Shown piece after piece: positions 1 to 9,843 of a stretch of 64,000 nucleotides of DNA (positions are counted from its first letter, which is position 1; each line of letters opens with the position of its first letter). The translations under genes and the position numbers were made by a program. The notes beneath the pieces were generated by a model. It ran no database searches. It was not told where the DNA came from and saw only the letters and a list, made by a program, of their open reading frames with translations. The stretch lies in contig NZ_AUHV01000005.1 of the NCBI RefSeq assembly GCF_000423365.1, positions 310,001-374,000 on the forward strand, read 5' to 3'. This DNA is from Maritalea myrionectae DSM 19524 (GTDB lineage: Bacteria > Pseudomonadota > Alphaproteobacteria > Rhizobiales > Devosiaceae).

Positions 1-331
1 ACAGAAGCGGCGTGCCCGCATCTGAAATCAAGGCAATGGCCTGGCCGTTTTGCACCTGCTGCACAACATGTTGAGCCATTTGGCTTTCATTATGCTCATG
101 CAGTGCTTTGCGGGGTGTTTTGATGCCATAGGCGGATAAAAGCTTGGCGGAAGTGCGCGTATCCTCGCACAGAATCAAATCAACGCCTGCCAAAATCTCC
201 AGCCCTCGCAGGGTCATATCCTTTAAGTTGCCGATGGGTGTGGCCACAATATAGAGGCCAGGTGGGGCTTTGGGCGCATTCAAGCCATGTTCGCCGATAA
301 AATAGCGTCGATCCGGGGATAATTGCGCCAT
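1..331 (-). CDS. rsmI: 16S rRNA (cytidine-1402-2'-O)-methyltransferase RsmI, N-terminal part
   Basis: The reverse strand reads MAQLSPDRRYFIGEHGL and continues through the family signatures YIVATPIGNLKDMTLR and LCEDTRTSAKLL to ISDAGTPLL, where it leaves the window. RsmI uses S-adenosylmethionine to methylate C1402 of 16S rRNA at the ribosomal P site. About 110 of the usual ~290 residues are visible, all in the tetrapyrrole-methylase-like N-terminal domain. The gene is divergent from the LpoA-like lipoprotein gene, an arrangement common in Alphaproteobacteria. The open edge is the only truncation seen. Confidence 0.93.
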   Translation of the reverse strand, partial: MAQLSPDRRYFIGEHGLNAPKAPPGLYIVATPIGNLKDMTLRGLEILAGVDLILCEDTRTSAKLLSAYGIKTPRKALHEHNESQMAQHVVQQVQNGQAIALISDAGTPLL

Positions 332-514
332 ACAATTTGCTCAATTCCTAAATATATGTTGATTTCAGCTGTTAAGCGCTCACACTATAGTGTATCGCGC
401 ATCGGGGACAAGCATCGTGATTTGGCCAATTTGGCGGAATGCATGGCAATGATGATGCAAAAAGATTTGTGCCAAACGGCAGATAACGCGCACAAATCAA
501 ATAGGAGTTTGGGC

Positions 515-1795
515 ATGGCATTTATTCACGCTACAGCCAGCAATATCACACACAAAAATTCAATTTCTCGCGGTCTCAGATGGCTGGCCAGTATTGGCGC
601 CGGGATCGCGTTGCTGGGCTGCACGCCTGATTTTAATTTTGGCCCCTCGTCCGGGCTTGATCGTGGTGTAGACCGCCCTGATTTGAGCAGCCAAAGCAAT
701 TTGCCCCCCGCTCTGGGCGAAGTGATTGGCGAAGGCAATGTCCGCGTTGCGCTGCTTTTGCCCCTCAGCGGCAATGAAGGCTTGGCCAGTGTGGGCACCT
801 CCATGCGCAATGGCGCAAAGATGGCGATTGATAAGATCAATAGCTCGGCCGGGTTCCCGCGCAATGTCCAAATCGTCATCAAGGATACACAGGGAAATGC
901 AACCACCGCTCGCTCTGCTGCAGCGGAAGCTATCACTGAAGGCGCAAGCTTGATTTTGGGACCGCTCCGGTCTGATGGGGTGCGCGCCGCGGGCGCAGTT
1001 GCCCGTTCATCGGGTGTGCCATTGATTGGCTATTCCAACAATTCTGGCGCAGCCGCTTCCGGCGTCTATTTGCTGAATGTTTTGCCGGAGACCGAAGTGA
1101 AACGTTCCATTCAATATGCGCAAAAATTTGGTCGCCAGAGCTTTGCTGCAATTGTGCCGCGCACCGCCTTTGGCCAAATTCAGGAAGGCGCATTCCGGGT
1201 TGCGGCCTCCCAATCGGGGGCCAGCATTCAAGGCATTTATCAATTCTCTGACGAAACAGAAGCCCGCACCGCTGTGGAACAAGTGGTGCCGTTCCTGATC
1301 TCCGGGCAAATTGATACGCTGTTTATTCCAGATCGGGCCACGGCCCCTTCCATCGCGGTCTTGCTCGAATCTGCACAGATCGACAAAAGCAGCATCACCA
1401 TTTTGGGGTCTGCCGACTGGGATGGCGACGAACGCATTAGCCAAACACCCTTTTTGGCGGGCGCGTTCTTCCCGGCTGTGGATGGCGCAGGCTATGACAA
1501 GCTCAAGCCTGAATATGAAGCCATTTATGGCACAACACCGCACCCCATGGTTACCTTTGCCTACACGTCTGTTTTGTTGGCCAATTCTTCAAGCCTAGCC
1601 ACCTCAACACCGCCCTATAATCGCCAGCAACTGACCCGCGCCAGCGGCTTTTCCGGACAGGACGGGGTGTTCCGCTTTGAGGACAATGGCACCAACGCAC
1701 ATGCTTTGGTGATGAAGCAGGTGGAATTGGGGGGCAGCCGCGTGGTGGACGAGGCCAAAATACCTAGCGCAACGGCTGTTGTGACGACACGGTAG
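515..1795 (+). CDS. LpoA-like penicillin-binding protein activator lipoprotein
   Basis: A 426-residue lipoprotein: a hydrophobic N-terminus ends in a lipobox LLGC (Cys36), followed by a periplasmic-binding-protein fold of the Leu/Ile/Val-receptor type (VALLLPLSG near 75, then LILGPLRSDGVRAA). Adjacency to rsmI places it with the YraM/LpoA group, which in enterobacteria activates the class A penicillin-binding protein PBP1A. That role is inferred here from family and position. The frame is open further upstream, but the ATG at 515 has AGGAG eight bases before it and gives a proper signal peptide. Alternative: a solute receptor of a branched-chain amino-acid ABC transporter, unlikely without transporter genes. 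Confidence 0.85.
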   Translation: MAFIHATASNITHKNSISRGLRWLASIGAGIALLGCTPDFNFGPSSGLDRGVDRPDLSSQSNLPPALGEVIGEGNVRVALLLPLSGNEGLASVGTSMRNGAKMAIDKINSSAGFPRNVQIVIKDTQGNATTARSAAAEAITEGASLILGPLRSDGVRAAGAVARSSGVPLIGYSNNSGAAASGVYLLNVLPETEVKRSIQYAQKFGRQSFAAIVPRTAFGQIQEGAFRVAASQSGASIQGIYQFSDETEARTAVEQVVPFLISGQIDTLFIPDRATAPSIAVLLESAQIDKSSITILGSADWDGDERISQTPFLAGAFFPAVDGAGYDKLKPEYEAIYGTTPHPMVTFAYTSVLLANSSSLATSTPPYNRQQLTRASGFSGQDGVFRFEDNGTNAHALVMKQVELGGSRVVDEAKIPSATAVVTTR

Positions 1796-1801
1796 CGGCA
1801 T

Positions 1802-2314
1802 TTGACCCGAGTCAGCGTGATTGGAAATGCAGGTGGTGGCAAGTCTAGGCTGAGTGCTGCCATCTGTGCCAAACACGACTTGCCGAATATTTCGATAGAC
1901 CATTTACAATGGCAGCCCGGCTGGGTGCCCACACCACCAGATCAGTTTTCCGCGGCCCACCACGCAACCTTGGCACAATCCCGCTGGTTGATTGATGGCT
2001 ATGGCCCGTGGGAAAGCGTAGTCGAGCGGTTGAACGCGTCAGATACAATCATTTTTGTCGATTTCCCCCTATGGCGGCATTATTGGTGGGCCACCAAGCG
2101 GCAGATCAAATCCGTGTTTGTCGGCCGCCCAGACGGCCCCGAACGCTGTCCGATGCTGCCAGTAACGTTCAAGCTTTATAAAATGATGTGGCACGTGCAT
2201 CAAAAATCTCGGCCCCGACTGCTGAACGAACTCCAGAAACACGCACAAACCAGCCGGATCATTCATATCCGTTCACCCAACGAGCTGAATGCATTCAAGC
2301 GCACTCCGGTTTAA
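1802..2314 (+). CDS. P-loop nucleoside/nucleotide kinase-like protein (FlaR/AAA_17 type)
   Basis: A 170-residue protein starts directly with a Walker A loop GNAGGGKS at residues 8-15. It then has a DHLQWQPGW stretch and IFVDFPLWR, as in the small adenylate-kinase-like proteins often called DNA topology modulation protein FlaR. The start codon is TTG, six bases after the preceding stop, and no clear ribosome-binding site is visible; nothing upstream of the Walker loop could serve better. Substrate and role are unknown. The gene is probably translated with the lipoprotein gene before it. Confidence 0.7.
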   Translation: MTRVSVIGNAGGGKSRLSAAICAKHDLPNISIDHLQWQPGWVPTPPDQFSAAHHATLAQSRWLIDGYGPWESVVERLNASDTIIFVDFPLWRHYWWATKRQIKSVFVGRPDGPERCPMLPVTFKLYKMMWHVHQKSRPRLLNELQKHAQTSRIIHIRSPNELNAFKRTPV

Positions 2315-2391
2315 AGAGCGTCGCATGTGCGATCTCAGAGGGCCCGCACCGGAGAAGGCAAGCTTTCAGTGCTTATGTACGTTTGTTTGTT

Positions 2392-2568
2392 CTGTCTCAC
2401 GGCTATTCGACGCTGCGCATCGGCCTGCGACGGCGCGAAACCTGAAGGTTTCGAGGTCCTCGCTGCGCTCGTCCACTCTTTTCCCTCACTTGCTCAAAAT
2501 TTGTGTGGGGTACCAATCGGCGGGGGTGCCGGGGTAGTGAGCGCAGCGAACGACGGCGGCGCGTAAAA
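2392..2568 (+). repeat. 177-bp composite repeat (module B + core), copy 1
   Basis: This stretch aligns without a gap to the reverse complement of 19452-19628. It begins CTGTCTCACGGC and ends in the common core (CAATCGGCGGGGGTGCC, then GGGGTAG, then GACGGCGGCGCG). At 2436-2453 it has a hairpin with arms CGAAACC/GGTTTCG and loop TGAA. At the same place the other copy has CGGCCAA/TTGGCCG, so the pairing is kept while the bases differ. Together with about 77 unremarkable bases before it, it fills the gap between the kinase-like gene and hemW. Confidence 0.85.
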
Positions 2569-2577
2569 ATGGCCAGA

Positions 2578-3741
2578 TTAAGCCGCGAGATCAGCGACCA
2601 CCGCGTCCAGCACGGGGAAGCCTTTGTCGGTCACTCGCAAATTGCCATTGTCGAGATATTCGATAAAGCCGATGCCCATCAAATGCTCGATTTGCTCAGA
2701 CTTCAACGGTTTACCGGTTAGTCTTTCATGGCGCTTGGGGTCAATGCCGGTTTTGAGCCGCAGGCCCATCAGCAAATATTCGTCGCCCTGCTCGGTGCGC
2801 GACAATGCATCATATTCCACAAAGCCTACGCCTTTTTCATCCACCCGCTCGGCCCATTTAAAGGGCATGCGTTCGGTTGAGGTCGCGACGCGTTTGCCGC
2901 TCACCACCAACCGCCCATGGGCGCCGGGGCCGATGCCCGCATATTGGCCATAGTGCCAATAGATTAGATTATGACGGCTTTCTTCGCCGGGCTGGGCATG
3001 GTTGGAAATTTCATAGGCGGGCAGCCCGTGATCTTCGCAAATTTCTTGCGTCAGCTCATAAAAATGTGCGCCCAGATCGCCATCCGGCATTTGCAGTTTG
3101 CCCGCTTGGAACAGGTCGAAATATCGTGTGCCTTCTTCAATGGTGAGCTGATAAAGCGAGATATGTCGATCCGCGATGGAAAGGGCTTCCAGCAGCTCTT
3201 CTTCCCACTCTTTCAGTGTTTGATGCGGCCGGGCATAGATCAGATCGTAGGAAAAACGGTCAAATGTGGTGCGCGCTAAATCCAGCGCTTTTTTGGCTTC
3301 GTCAACCGAATGAAGACGCCCCAGGGCTGCCAACGGTTCGGCACGCAAGGACTGCACCCCAAGTGACACCCGGTTCACCCCAGCCAAACGATAGTTTTGA
3401 AATTTTTCCTGCTCAACGCTGGTGGGATTGGCCTCGAGCGTGATTTCCACCTGGTTGGTCAACCGCCAGTTTTGATTGATGGCAGAGATGATTTTTTCGA
3501 CGCTGCGCGGGTCCATCAAGGACGGGGTGCCGCCGCCAAAAAAGATTGAGCTCACTTGCTGGTCGGGCACCAACTGCGCCTGATGTTCGATCTCTTTGAT
3601 GTAGCGGTCCACATAGACCGTTTCATCAAACGGGCCATGGTGCACATGCGAATTGAAGTCGCAATACGGGCACTTGGACGCGCAAAACGGCCAATGGACA
3701 TAAACGCCAAACAATTCTGGATCTGTGGCGAAATCAGCCAA
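2578..3741 (-). CDS. hemW: Radical SAM family heme chaperone HemW
   Basis: A 387-residue radical SAM protein with CxxxCxxC at Cys20, Cys24 and Cys27 ([10 protein letters not shown]), FGGGTPS, and the HemN C-terminal domain. HemW proteins resemble oxygen-independent coproporphyrinogen III oxidase HemN, but lack its N-terminal extension and are known to bind and transfer heme. The FxxxC..CDF sequence and the length near 380 fit HemW rather than HemN (~450). It is the last gene of an rph-rdgB-hemW operon and overlaps rdgB by 8 bases, implying coupled translation. Confidence 0.93.
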   Translation of the reverse strand: MADFATDPELFGVYVHWPFCASKCPYCDFNSHVHHGPFDETVYVDRYIKEIEHQAQLVPDQQVSSIFFGGGTPSLMDPRSVEKIISAINQNWRLTNQVEITLEANPTSVEQEKFQNYRLAGVNRVSLGVQSLRAEPLAALGRLHSVDEAKKALDLARTTFDRFSYDLIYARPHQTLKEWEEELLEALSIADRHISLYQLTIEEGTRYFDLFQAGKLQMPDGDLGAHFYELTQEICEDHGLPAYEISNHAQPGEESRHNLIYWHYGQYAGIGPGAHGRLVVSGKRVATSTERMPFKWAERVDEKGVGFVEYDALSRTEQGDEYLLMGLRLKTGIDPKRHERLTGKPLKSEQIEHLMGIGFIEYLDNGNLRVTDKGFPVLDAVVADLAA

Positions 3742-4372
3742 TGCAGCAGGCCTCTACAAATTTGGAGAACGCGCGCGAACGGTGGGACAGGCCAATTTTA
3801 TCCGGTGCCCATGCGTGCTTTTCATCTTCGGTCATTTCACCGAAGGTGCGGTTGTGGCCCTCGGGCAAAAACATGGGATCATAGCCAAAGCCTTTGTTAC
3901 CCCGTGGCGGCCAGACCAAGCTGCCAGACACGCGACCTTCAAAACAGGCCGTTTCCCCCTCAGGCGTGGCCAAGCACAACACGGCCACAAAGGCTGCGGT
4001 GCGCTGGCCTGGGCCCATGGCCCCCTTTTGCATCAGCTCGGTATGCACCTTCACCATGGCATTGCCAAAATCGCGTTCGGGGCCGCCCCAGCGGGCTGAA
4101 TAAATGCCCGGTGCGCCCTCCAGCGCATCCACGCTTAAGCCCGAATCGTCGGCCAGCGCCCAAAGCTTTGCGCCCTTTGCGGCGGCCAGGGCCTTGAGTT
4201 TGGCGTTTTCTTCATAAGTAGTGCCGGTTTCTTCTGGCTCAGGCAGATCCAATTCTGCCGCCGAGACAAGCTCCAAACCAAATGACGACAACAAGGTGCG
4301 CAGTTCGCGTACCTTGCCTTCATTGTGGCTGGCCACCACCAATTTTTGTCCGCGCTCTAACGTTAGTGCCAT
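3734..4372 (-). CDS. rdgB: RdgB/HAM1 family dITP/XTP pyrophosphatase
   Basis: A 212-residue protein with the family signature SHNEGKVRE (15-23), the acidic metal site [23 protein letters not shown] and the substrate-binding GKGFGYDP-like [13 protein letters not shown]. RdgB hydrolyses dITP, dXTP and ITP to monophosphates, keeping deaminated purines out of DNA. It sits between rph, whose stop codon directly adjoins its ATG, and hemW, with which it overlaps. This is the usual alphaproteobacterial order. Confidence 0.96.
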   Translation of the reverse strand: MALTLERGQKLVVASHNEGKVRELRTLLSSFGLELVSAAELDLPEPEETGTTYEENAKLKALAAAKGAKLWALADDSGLSVDALEGAPGIYSARWGGPERDFGNAMVKVHTELMQKGAMGPGQRTAAFVAVLCLATPEGETACFEGRVSGSLVWPPRGNKGFGYDPMFLPEGHNRTFGEMTEDEKHAWAPDKIGLSHRSRAFSKFVEACCIG

Positions 4373-5098
4373 CTAGATCGTTTCTCCGTTTAACACCCGC
4401 TTTTGCATTTCAACCAACTCGCTGATGCCTTTTTGCGCTAAGCCAATCAGGCTTTGCAGCTCATCCGCGCTGAAGGGTTCTTCTTCGGCCGTGCCTTGAA
4501 TTTCAACAAATTTGCCTGCACCCGTCATGACAAAATTGGCGTCGGTTTCCGCGGCGCTGTCTTCGTCGTAATCCAGATCAAGCACAGGTGTGCCTTGATA
4601 AACCCCACATGACACGGCGGCCAGATGATCGCGGATCACATTGTCGCCAACGATTTCGCGTTCCTTCATCCACGCCACGGCGTCGCTCATGGCAATGAAC
4701 GCGCCGGTGATGGCAGCGGTGCGGGTGCCACCATCGGCTTCGATGACATCGCAGTCGACAGTGATTTGGTTTTCGCCGAGCGCTTGCATATCGACAACGG
4801 CGCGGAGCGAACGCCCGATAAGCCGTTGAATTTCTTGCGTGCGACCAGATTGTTTGCCCGCTGTGGCCTCGCGGCGCATGCGCTGACCTGTTGAACGCGG
4901 CAACATGCCATATTCGGCTGTGACCCAGCCCACGCCCTGGCCGCGCCGCCACGGCGGCAGATTTGTTTCAACGCTGGCCGTGCACAAAACCCGTGTGTTG
5001 CCAAAACTGATCATGCACGAGCCTTCGGCATGATTTGAGACATTGCGTTCAATTTTGACAGTGCGCAGTTGATCGGGGACGCGTTTTGAGGGTCGCAT
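4373..5098 (-). CDS. rph: Ribonuclease PH
   Basis: A 241-residue phosphorolytic 3'-to-5' exoribonuclease that trims tRNA 3' ends. It starts [19 protein letters not shown], the family N-terminus, and contains [17 protein letters not shown] and [20 protein letters not shown], the phosphate- and metal-binding core. The frame is open 27 codons further upstream, but the ATG at 5098 has AAGGAA before it and matches the family length. It is the first gene of rph-rdgB-hemW and divergent from hrcA. Confidence 0.96.
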   Translation of the reverse strand: MRPSKRVPDQLRTVKIERNVSNHAEGSCMISFGNTRVLCTASVETNLPPWRRGQGVGWVTAEYGMLPRSTGQRMRREATAGKQSGRTQEIQRLIGRSLRAVVDMQALGENQITVDCDVIEADGGTRTAAITGAFIAMSDAVAWMKEREIVGDNVIRDHLAAVSCGVYQGTPVLDLDYDEDSAAETDANFVMTGAGKFVEIQGTAEEEPFSADELQSLIGLAQKGISELVEMQKRVLNGETI

Positions 5099-5320
5099 GT
5101 TTTTTCCTTGTGCTCGCGGCGTTTGATCCAGCCTCTTAGCGGCTTCATGGCTCAAGGTAAAGGGAAGGTTAATCCCCAATGGCCCCCATCGTCCACCAAA
5201 TGGTGAAAAAGCTAAATCTTTCCAACAGATTCCACAAAGATTACTGTAATTTTATCGTAATTTTACACATCGATTTCAGTTTGTGGATAGCGACAAACAA
5301 ACAGTGCGGTGGCAGGGGGG

Positions 5321-5352
5321 CTTGGCGTTGAGAGCAAGTGCGCTTAAATAGA
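5321..5352 (+). promoter_or_regulatory. Possible sigma-32 type promoter of hrcA-grpE
   Basis: CTTG at 5321-5324 is followed after 18 bases by CTTAAATAG, close to the alphaproteobacterial heat-shock pattern CTTG-N17/18-CYTATNTNNG but with mismatches in the -10 part. It lies about 25-50 bases before the likely hrcA starts. No good CIRCE inverted repeat was found here. Confidence 0.3.
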
Positions 5353-5374
5353 GTGCACAATGATAAATTAAGTG

Positions 5375-6469
5375 ATGAGCAACTTTGGGATATCGATGAC
5401 CAACAACCAAGATTTTCTATCTGTGCTGAACGCACGTTCGCAGGGCATTTTCCGGCGGCTGGTTGAACGCTATTTGGAAACTGGTGAGCCGGTTGGGTCG
5501 CGACAATTGTCGCAAGCCCTTGATATTTCCTTGTCTCCCGCTTCGGTGCGCAATGTGATGGCGGATCTGGAAGATCTCGGCCTGATTGCTGCGCCACACA
5601 CGTCAGCCGGGCGGGCGCCGACGCAATCGGGCTTGCGCTTTTTTGTCGATGCCATGCTGGAAGTGGGCGCGGTGAATGAAGAAGAGCGCCGCGCCATCAC
5701 GCAAAATTTTGAAGGCGTTGCCCACCATGAAAAGGTGGAAGATGTGCTGACCCAGGCCAGCCAGGTACTCTCCGGCCTGTCCCGCGGGGCGGGGCTGGTG
5801 ATGGCGCCCAAGGCCGATGTGGTGCTCAAGCATATCGAATTTGTGCAGCTGGAAAAGAACCTCGCCATGGCCGTGATGGTGGGGGAAGATGGGCATGTGG
5901 AGAACCGCGTTTTCTCCACGCCGCCCGGTTTGACCATGAGCGAGCTGGCGCAGGCGTCAAACTATTTGTCCAGCTTTGTGGCAGGGCACACGCTGCGCGA
6001 AGCCTTGCAGCAAATGGAAAAGGCACAACAACGCCAGCAATCAGAATTGGACCATTTGACCAATAGTTTGGTCGAAGCGGGTCTGGCCACCCTGTCAAAA
6101 GACAATAATGATGCCAGCCCAACCTTGATCGTGCGCGGGCGGGCCAATTTGATCAATGACACCATGGCCAATGAAGAATTGGACCGGGTGCGGCAACTGT
6201 TTGACGAGTTGGAAAGCAAGAAGGCCATTATCGACCTGTTGTCCGACACGCGCGATGCCGATGGAGTGCGGATTTTTATCGGATCGGAGAATAAGCTTTT
6301 CTCCTTGTCCGGTTCTTCCGTCATCTTGTCGCCATTTACGGACCATAATGACAAGGTGGTGGGCGTTGTGGGCGTGATCGGTCCGACGCGCCTCAACTAT
6401 GCCCGGATCGTGCCTGCTGTGGATTATACGGCCCATGTGGTGTCAAAATTGATCCATAAGCGGGGCTGA
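5375..6469 (+). CDS. hrcA: Heat-inducible transcription repressor HrcA
   Basis: A protein of about 364 residues with the winged-helix N-terminus (VERYLETGEPVGSRQLS, SLSPASVRNVMADLEDLGLI, SAGRAPTQSGLRFFVD) and the C-terminal dimerisation domain ending GVIGPTRLNYARIVPAVDYTA. HrcA represses chaperonin genes by binding CIRCE operators and is reset by GroEL. The exact start is uncertain: GTG 5372, ATG 5375 and ATG 5396 are all in frame. The last has GGGA five bases upstream, while the family length favours the longer forms. It is followed by grpE after 84 bases. Confidence 0.94.
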   Translation: MSNFGISMTNNQDFLSVLNARSQGIFRRLVERYLETGEPVGSRQLSQALDISLSPASVRNVMADLEDLGLIAAPHTSAGRAPTQSGLRFFVDAMLEVGAVNEEERRAITQNFEGVAHHEKVEDVLTQASQVLSGLSRGAGLVMAPKADVVLKHIEFVQLEKNLAMAVMVGEDGHVENRVFSTPPGLTMSELAQASNYLSSFVAGHTLREALQQMEKAQQRQQSELDHLTNSLVEAGLATLSKDNNDASPTLIVRGRANLINDTMANEELDRVRQLFDELESKKAIIDLLSDTRDADGVRIFIGSENKLFSLSGSSVILSPFTDHNDKVVGVVGVIGPTRLNYARIVPAVDYTAHVVSKLIHKRG

Positions 6470-6553
6470 ACCCAAGACAAAGCTTGAAATTGATCGCATG
6501 ATGGTCGATATGCGGGGCAACAGCGATTTTCACAATATAGAGTTAGAAGCCAA

Positions 6554-7171
6554 ATGATGAGCGACGACGAGAAAAAAGTGGACGAAACTGAAGTTCAGGA
6601 TGGCGCCGACGAAGCGCAAAGCGAAGCAGACGCGCCTGAGGCGGCCGACCCTATCTCAGCTTTGGAAAGCGAAAATGCCAAACTGAAAGATCGTTTATTG
6701 CGGGCGGTTGCGGAAATGGAAAATTTGCGCAAGCGAGCTGAGCGCGACGTGAAAGATGCGCGCCAATATGCGATTGCCAATTTCGCCCGTGACATGCTGA
6801 CGGCGACAGACAATTTGTCTCGTGCGCTGACGATCATGCCACAAGAAACGCGCGATGAGGCCACAGGCACATTCCAGTCTTTGATTGAAGGCGTGGAAAT
6901 GACCGAACGGGAAATGATCCGCCTGCTTGAAAAGAACGGCATTACAAAGATTGAGCCTAAAGGCCAGAAATTTGACCCGCACTTCCACCAAGCCATGTTT
7001 GAAGTGCCCAACCCTGATGCGGTTGAAGGCACTGTGACCGAAGTGGTGCAGGCTGGCTATGTGATCGGTGAGCGCGTGTTGCGCCCAGCGATGGTGGGCG
7101 TGGCCAAGGGTGGCCCGAAAAGCGCTCCAGCCGCCGCGGACCAAGGCGACAATTTGGATAAGTCGGTCTAA
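6554..7171 (+). CDS. grpE: Nucleotide exchange factor GrpE
   Basis: A 205-residue protein with an acidic N-terminus, a long coiled-coil helix (residues about 35-85, [26 protein letters not shown]) and the C-terminal beta domain ([38 protein letters not shown]). GrpE releases ADP from DnaK and acts as a thermosensor. It is co-oriented with hrcA and ends in a clear terminator; dnaK-dnaJ lies 3.5 kb downstream rather than adjoining. Confidence 0.96.
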   Translation: MMSDDEKKVDETEVQDGADEAQSEADAPEAADPISALESENAKLKDRLLRAVAEMENLRKRAERDVKDARQYAIANFARDMLTATDNLSRALTIMPQETRDEATGTFQSLIEGVEMTEREMIRLLEKNGITKIEPKGQKFDPHFHQAMFEVPNPDAVEGTVTEVVQAGYVIGERVLRPAMVGVAKGGPKSAPAAADQGDNLDKSV

Positions 7172-7200
7172 ATCCCGACTCAATCGTTTTTGACTGATCA

Positions 7201-7237
7201 GACGGCGCTTAGGGGCTCACCCTAAGCGTCGTTTTTA
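7201..7237 (+). terminator. Rho-independent terminator of hrcA-grpE
   Basis: Arms GGCGCTTAGGG and CCCTAAGCGTC (one G-T pair) enclose a short loop and are followed by TTTTT. The right arm overlaps the stop codon of the convergent GFA-family gene. Confidence 0.85.
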
Positions 7238-7641
7238 TTGACCTCATCAAAGACCTGCTGCGTGGTCTTTTTGACGCTGTTTTCGCTTAAAAAGCCCATA
7301 TAGTCAGGTTTAGCATCAACGAATATCTCGCTGGTGATTTCAAAGTCCGCATTTTCAAACAGCCCGGCGGAATAAATATAGTCCTGGCTGCCGACGGTGA
7401 GGTGATAAAAAAGCGTTGTGCCGCATTTTTTACAAAATCCCCGTTCGGCCCAATCCGATGAGGCATATCGCTCAATATGCTCCTGCCCGCTGGCCCTCAG
7501 TTCGCTATTGCCATGCAGACCAAGCAACGGTCCGCCACCGTTTATTTTGCGGCAGGTGGCACAATAACATGCCCCGATTTTATTCATTTTGTCCGGCGCC
7601 TGGATTTCTACGGCACCACACTGGCATTTGCCGATTTGCAT
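7222..7641 (-). CDS. GFA-fold (glutathione-dependent formaldehyde-activating enzyme-like) protein
   Basis: A 139-residue protein with zinc-binding cysteines CQCG (7-10), CYCATCRK (25-32) and CKKCGTTLFY, the layout of the GFA/CENP-V family. Family members range from S-(hydroxymethyl)glutathione synthases to proteins of unknown substrate. No formaldehyde-oxidation genes are adjacent, so the substrate cannot be assigned. The C-terminus lies inside the grpE terminator. Confidence 0.85.
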   Translation of the reverse strand: MQIGKCQCGAVEIQAPDKMNKIGACYCATCRKINGGGPLLGLHGNSELRASGQEHIERYASSDWAERGFCKKCGTTLFYHLTVGSQDYIYSAGLFENADFEITSEIFVDAKPDYMGFLSENSVKKTTQQVFDEVNKNDA

Positions 7642-7770
7642 TTAAATTTTACCCCCTCGTTAATCGATGGTTCACCCTAAAGATAAGTTCGCACAACTGG
7701 TGTTTTGTTTTTAACTCAAATTGAGGGGGGTGTCCTTTACTTTACTTGCTCTACGATTAAGGGGTGCCTG

Positions 7771-9834
7771 ATGAGATTGAATTCTAAGGGTAAAAGTCTA
7801 TTCATTATTGCGAGCTTGTTCACGATTTCGATCGCTGTAGCGAGCATATTCATGACTCAGACGATCATGGATCGGTTGTTGCGGCAGGATGCGCGGACCG
7901 ACGGCATGGGATGGGCGCAAAGTGTGGCGGACCAAACCCATAATCTTGACGCCCTGCTCACAGGTGAACCTTCATTTTCGCTTACGGAACGTATTTTGGG
8001 CCGCTTGAGCACAGTGGGTAACATTTATTCGTTTGAGTTTCTGGCTCCAGACGGCACCCGATTGTTTAAAACAGGCTCTTACCACCCCGCCACAGGCGCC
8101 GATGCTGCAGCCTATCACGCGCATGAACATGCGGGCCCCAGCCCGGTAGCCACCGCAAGCACAACGCCAATGACAGACATGACGGCTGAACACACGCAGG
8201 GTGCGGAAGCAGGCAATGCCCATGATCATTCATCGCCAAAGGTTCAAGGCGACCATGCCAAACATATGGTGCGATTGGCCACGGGCAATGGCTTTAACGA
8301 CCCTTTGCATTTTGCTGAGGTGACACATCCAATTTTAAAAGACGGGGAACTGGCCTATTCCTTGCGCGTGCGCGTGGACCAGACCGAACGCTTTGATCTT
8401 TATCAGGCAGCTGTATGGCAAATTACGGCGGTCTTGGCCGCCACGGCCTTGTTGGTTGTCGGCATTCCCGCAATTTTCCACATGCGCAGTCGCAAACAGG
8501 CCGAGCTCGCGGATAGGCGGGCCCACTATTTGGCCAAGCATGATCCGATGACCGGGTTGGCCAACCGCACAAACTTTTTAGAAAAAATGCAAACGGCCTG
8601 CGCCGAAATTGGCGATGGTGATGGCATTATTGTCCTGCTTTCGATCGACGTGGACAATTTCAAAGAAATCAATGACGGCTATGGCCATGATGTGGGCGAT
8701 GAATTGCTGGTGCAATTTGCCGGACAACTCAAATATGAGTGCGAACATTTTGACTCCATCGCCCGCATTGGTGGCGATGAATTTGCGGCATTTTGTCGGT
8801 TCGATAGCGAAGCCGAAGCGGATGAATTTGTTGAGGCGCTTCAACGCGCCTTGTCACACCCCTATGAAGTCAAGGGCCACAATATGATCGCCACGGCCAG
8901 CATTGGGGCCGCCTATTTTCCAAGCAAAGCTGAAAATGTCACCGATTTGATGAAAAAGTCAGACATTGCGCTTTATGCGGCGAAAACAGAGGGGCGCAAT
9001 TGTGCCGCCATATTCGCCGAACATATGGAAGACGAAATTGCCGAACGCCGTGAATTAGAAGCCATTTTGCGCCGCGCGGTGCACAATAGCGATTTCGAGC
9101 TCTATTTCCAACCGCTCTATTGTCAGCTTAAGTACCAGGCCTGTGGCTTTGAGGCCCTGATGCGCTTGCGTGATGCGAAAGGCAACTTCATTCCGCCAGA
9201 CAAATTCATCCCTGTGGCCGAGGAAATGGGCATCATGGATGAGTTGGGCTTTCAAATTTTGAACAAAGGCACAAAAGCCGCCATGAAGTGGCCTGACCAC
9301 ATGCGCTTGGCTGTAAACCTTTCTGCCGCGCAGTTTGAAAGCGGTTCGCTTGTGGACCATGTGCATGCTGCGCTGGAGGAATCAAAGCTGCCCGCAGCTC
9401 GACTTGAGTTGGAGATCACGGAAAGCTTGCTGATGCAAAACACCCAGCGTAATTTGCGCCAATTGAACGCGCTGCAAGAGCTGGGCGTGTCTATCGCGAT
9501 GGATGATTTCGGCACCGGTTACTCTTCGCTTGGTTATTTGTGGCAATTCCCGTTCGACAAGATCAAGATCGACAGGTCTTTTCTTGGCGGCGACGAAAAA
9601 GACAATGCCAAGGCCATGCAGGTCATCTCGACCATCATTGCCTTGGGTCACTCGTTGGAAATGCGCGTTACCGCAGAGGGCGTGGAAACCGAACGGCAGG
9701 TGGAAATGCTCAATAAGCTGAAATGTGATCAACTTCAGGGCTTCTATTTGGGTCGCCCCGCCCCTGAAGCAGAGCTTTCAAAATATTGGGAGAAGGATAC
9801 CATTTCGCCAACAGAAAAGCTGAAGGCGGTTTAG
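7771..9834 (+). CDS. Membrane-bound GGDEF-EAL cyclic-di-GMP enzyme with histidine-rich periplasmic loop
   Basis: A 687-residue protein. Two membrane spans (about 9-28 and 203-228) bracket a periplasmic domain in which residues 105-165 hold nine histidines (YHAHEHAG, HDHSS, DHAKH). After the second span comes a GGDEF domain with intact RIGGDEF, then an EAL domain with EALMR, ELEITES, DDFGTGYSSL, KIKIDRSF and AEGVET, all consistent with an active phosphodiesterase. So both synthesis and breakdown of cyclic di-GMP are possible. The histidine cluster suggests metal sensing (inference). ATG 7771 is preferred over upstream in-frame starts because AAGGGG lies seven bases before it and the membrane span then begins near residue 9. 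Confidence 0.92.
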   Translation: MRLNSKGKSLFIIASLFTISIAVASIFMTQTIMDRLLRQDARTDGMGWAQSVADQTHNLDALLTGEPSFSLTERILGRLSTVGNIYSFEFLAPDGTRLFKTGSYHPATGADAAAYHAHEHAGPSPVATASTTPMTDMTAEHTQGAEAGNAHDHSSPKVQGDHAKHMVRLATGNGFNDPLHFAEVTHPILKDGELAYSLRVRVDQTERFDLYQAAVWQITAVLAATALLVVGIPAIFHMRSRKQAELADRRAHYLAKHDPMTGLANRTNFLEKMQTACAEIGDGDGIIVLLSIDVDNFKEINDGYGHDVGDELLVQFAGQLKYECEHFDSIARIGGDEFAAFCRFDSEAEADEFVEALQRALSHPYEVKGHNMIATASIGAAYFPSKAENVTDLMKKSDIALYAAKTEGRNCAAIFAEHMEDEIAERRELEAILRRAVHNSDFELYFQPLYCQLKYQACGFEALMRLRDAKGNFIPPDKFIPVAEEMGIMDELGFQILNKGTKAAMKWPDHMRLAVNLSAAQFESGSLVDHVHAALEESKLPAARLELEITESLLMQNTQRNLRQLNALQELGVSIAMDDFGTGYSSLGYLWQFPFDKIKIDRSFLGGDEKDNAKAMQVISTIIALGHSLEMRVTAEGVETERQVEMLNKLKCDQLQGFYLGRPAPEAELSKYWEKDTISPTEKLKAV

Positions 9835-9843
9835 CCCCATTTG

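Noticed and set aside
5276-5292. A DnaA box (TGTGGATAG) before hrcA
   Set aside because: A lone one-mismatch 9-mer with no further boxes; expected by chance.
5321-5371. A CIRCE operator before hrcA (GAGTGCACAA with an upstream half)
   Set aside because: The upstream half does not pair with the downstream half at the nine-base spacing; only one GAGTGC half-site is present.
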